Of a stretch of 11,128 nt of DNA, positions 9,756-11,128 are shown in pieces. The translations under genes were made by a program, and so were the position numbers. The stretch is taken from NCBI GenBank assembly GCA_044359885.1, contig JBIKLI010000129.1, forward strand, positions 1-11,128, written 5' to 3'. The notes under the pieces were generated by a model. That model searched no databases and was not told where the DNA came from. It saw nothing but the letters and a program-made list of their open reading frames with translations. This DNA comes from CAIOSQ01 sp044359885 (GTDB lineage: Bacteria; Pseudomonadota; Alphaproteobacteria; CACIAM-22H2). Numbering within the stretch: position 1 is the first letter of the stretch; every line of letters starts with the position of its first letter.

Positions 9756-9941
9756 GGGGACTGTCCTCGTGCGGTGGCATGCACCCCGGATCGGGTGCGG
9801 GCATAGTTTGCCGGCAGGACGGCGCCGCGTGCCAGCAGGGTCTGCATGCTGCCGCCTGCCGAGGCGAGGCCGGAGGGTTTCGCGCCGGATCCGCGGCGTT
9901 GTAGCTTCGTCATCGTTCCCGGCTGGAAGGGCTCCTCATCG
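9756..9941. promoter_or_regulatory. Divergent intergenic control region (186 bp)
   Basis: This gap separates the start of the seven-gene minus-strand operon from the start of the plus-strand glucarate dehydratase-like gene, so promoters for both should lie here. I see no convincing sigma-70 boxes on either strand. Small dyads are present: GCACCC/GGGTGC arms with a 6-nt spacer at 9781-9798, TGCCGGCA at 9809-9816, CGGATCCG at 9886-9893 and GGACTGTCC at 9758-9766. The sequence GCATGC occurs twice, at 9777-9782 and 9844-9849. In GC-rich DNA such short dyads are expected by chance, so none is called as an operator. The epimerase ribosome site GAGGA is at 9764-9768. Confidence 0.6.
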
Positions 9942-11128
9942 ATGCGCATCGCCGAAATCCGCGTGACCCCGATCGCATTCCGCGATCCGCCGCTGCTCAA
10001 CGTCAGCGGCGTCCACGAGCCCTGGGCGCTGCGCTCCGTGATCGAGGTCGAGCTTGCGGATGGTCGCGTCGGGCTGGGCGAGAGCTATGGCGATCTGGAG
10101 ACGCTGGCCAACCTGGAACGCGTGCGGCCGGGGCTGATCGGGCTGTCGCCCTTCGACATCAACGGACTGACGCGCGTCGTCTATGCGGCGGTCGGCGGCG
10201 ACCCGGACACGGGGGCCGCCTTTCCGCCGAAGGGCGACAAGGCGCGCGCCAGCGCGCTCGCCGCTTTCGAGGTGGCGTTCCTCGACCTGCAGGGCCAGGC
10301 CGCGGGCCTGCCGCTGCATGCGCTGCTTGGCGGCGCGGTGCGGCCGCGCGTGCCCTATTCCGCGTATCTGTTCTACAAATTCGCGCGCCACAAGGACGAT
10401 CCCGGCTATCCCCCCGATCCCTGGGGCGAGGTGCTGACCCATGATCAGATGGTCGGGGAGGCACGGCGGATGATCGATCTCCACGGTTTCGGATCGATCA
10501 AGCTCAAGGGTGGGGTGTTCGCGCCGGAATTCGAGATCGAGACGCTGCGCGCGCTGCGCCGTGCCTTCCCCGAGGCCCCGTTGCGGATCGATCCCAACGG
10601 CGGCTGGAGCGTCGCGACGACGCGCCGGATCATGCCGCTGCTCGCCGAGCCCGGCCTGCTGGAGTATCTCGAGGATCCGGCGGGCTCGCTGGAGGAAATG
10701 GGCGAGATCGCGCGCTTCGCCCCGATGCCGCTCGCCACCAACATGGTCACCATCGCCTTCGGGCATATCCCGCGGTCGGTCGAGCTGAATGCCGTCCAGG
10801 TGATCCTGTCCGATCATCACTACTGGGGCGGCCTGCGCGCCACGCAGCATCTGGCGACCATCGGCCGGACCTTCGGGCTGGGGATCTCGATGCATTCGAA
10901 TTCGCATCTCGGCATCAGCCTTGCCGCGATGACCCATGTCGGCGCGACGATCCCCAATCTGGTCTATGCCAGCGACACGCATTACCCCTGGCAGGAGGAC
11001 GAGGTGATCGAAGGCGGCAAGCTGCCGATCCGCGCAGGCTGTGTCGATCTGCCGGAGGGGCCGGGTCTGGGCGTGCGGCTCGACCGTGCGGCCCTGGCGC
11101 GGCTCCATCGCGCCTATCTCGACTGCGG
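9942..11128 (+). CDS. Glucarate dehydratase-like enolase-superfamily enzyme (3'-truncated by window edge)
   Basis: At least 395 residues, open to the last base. The protein matches the glucarate dehydratase subgroup, which turns D-glucarate (or L-idarate) into 5-keto-4-deoxyglucarate. The pattern is complete: N20 and H25 in LNVSGVHEP, Y142 in SAYLFYK, the KxK pair K187/K189 (IKLKGG), metal ligands D217 (RIDPNGG) and E244 (YLEDP), and the subgroup's diagnostic asparagine third ligand N267 (ATNMV). D291 (SDHHYWGG) and H318 (MHSNSH) form the dyad. ASDTHYPWQ at 343-351 and PGLGV at 374-378 are also typical. By alignment from memory to E. coli GudD, perhaps 30 residues are missing at the end. It is somewhat shorter than GudD internally, so the substrate might be a different aldarate. 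The ATG at 9942 has GGAAGG 11 nt upstream. It diverges from the transporter operon and likely shares its control. Confidence 0.88.
   Translation, partial: MRIAEIRVTPIAFRDPPLLNVSGVHEPWALRSVIEVELADGRVGLGESYGDLETLANLERVRPGLIGLSPFDINGLTRVVYAAVGGDPDTGAAFPPKGDKARASALAAFEVAFLDLQGQAAGLPLHALLGGAVRPRVPYSAYLFYKFARHKDDPGYPPDPWGEVLTHDQMVGEARRMIDLHGFGSIKLKGGVFAPEFEIETLRALRRAFPEAPLRIDPNGGWSVATTRRIMPLLAEPGLLEYLEDPAGSLEEMGEIARFAPMPLATNMVTIAFGHIPRSVELNAVQVILSDHHYWGGLRATQHLATIGRTFGLGISMHSNSHLGISLAAMTHVGATIPNLVYASDTHYPWQEDEVIEGGKLPIRAGCVDLPEGPGLGVRLDRAALARLHRAYLDC

Noticed and set aside
9777..9849. Repeated GCATGC and short dyads as definite operators
   Set aside because: Six- to eight-base palindromes occur often by chance in GC-rich DNA and the spacing gives no extra support.
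9936..11108. A 390-codon minus-strand open frame opposite the glucarate dehydratase-like gene
   Set aside because: Antisense shadow of a gene with all catalytic residues; its product has no recognisable domain.

Overview
The window is GC-rich, densely coded DNA with high third-position GC and very short intergenic gaps. The protein families fit an alphaproteobacterium (Rhodospirillales or Hyphomicrobiales-like), but no marker gene settles the taxon. It reads as an ordinary chromosomal or megaplasmid catabolic locus. I see no insertion sequence, phage gene, tRNA, rRNA or CRISPR array, and no stretch over 300 bases without a gene.

Layout. (1) Positions 2-466, + strand: the 3' part of an ABC ATPase gene resembling E. 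coli YnjD, cut by the window edge. It converges on the next gene and overlaps it by 10 bp. (2) Positions 9755 down to 457, - strand: seven tightly spaced genes that look like one operon. In transcription order they are an aldose 1-epimerase family protein, a Tat-exported family 5 solute-binding protein, a DppB-type permease, a DppC-type permease, a fused DppD-DppF-type double ATPase, and two different mandelate racemase/galactonate dehydratase-type enolase-superfamily enzymes. (3) Positions 9942-11128, + strand: a divergently transcribed glucarate dehydratase-like enolase-superfamily gene that runs off the window. The 186-bp gap between the epimerase and this gene is the likely shared control region.

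How it may work. The transporter belongs to the peptide/opine/nickel (Dpp/Opp) class. It sits between a sugar epimerase and three acid-sugar dehydratase-type enzymes, and no peptidase is present. The most economical reading is import of a carbohydrate (an oligosaccharide, glycoside or sugar-acid conjugate), anomer conversion by the epimerase, and dehydration of aldonic or aldaric acids to 2-keto-3-deoxy acids. The later enzymes (aldolase, kinase or semialdehyde dehydrogenase), any glycosidase or sugar oxidase, and the regulator are not in the window, so the true substrate cannot be read from it. The most distinctive non-coding element is a perfect 14-bp inverted repeat between the binding-protein and first permease genes.
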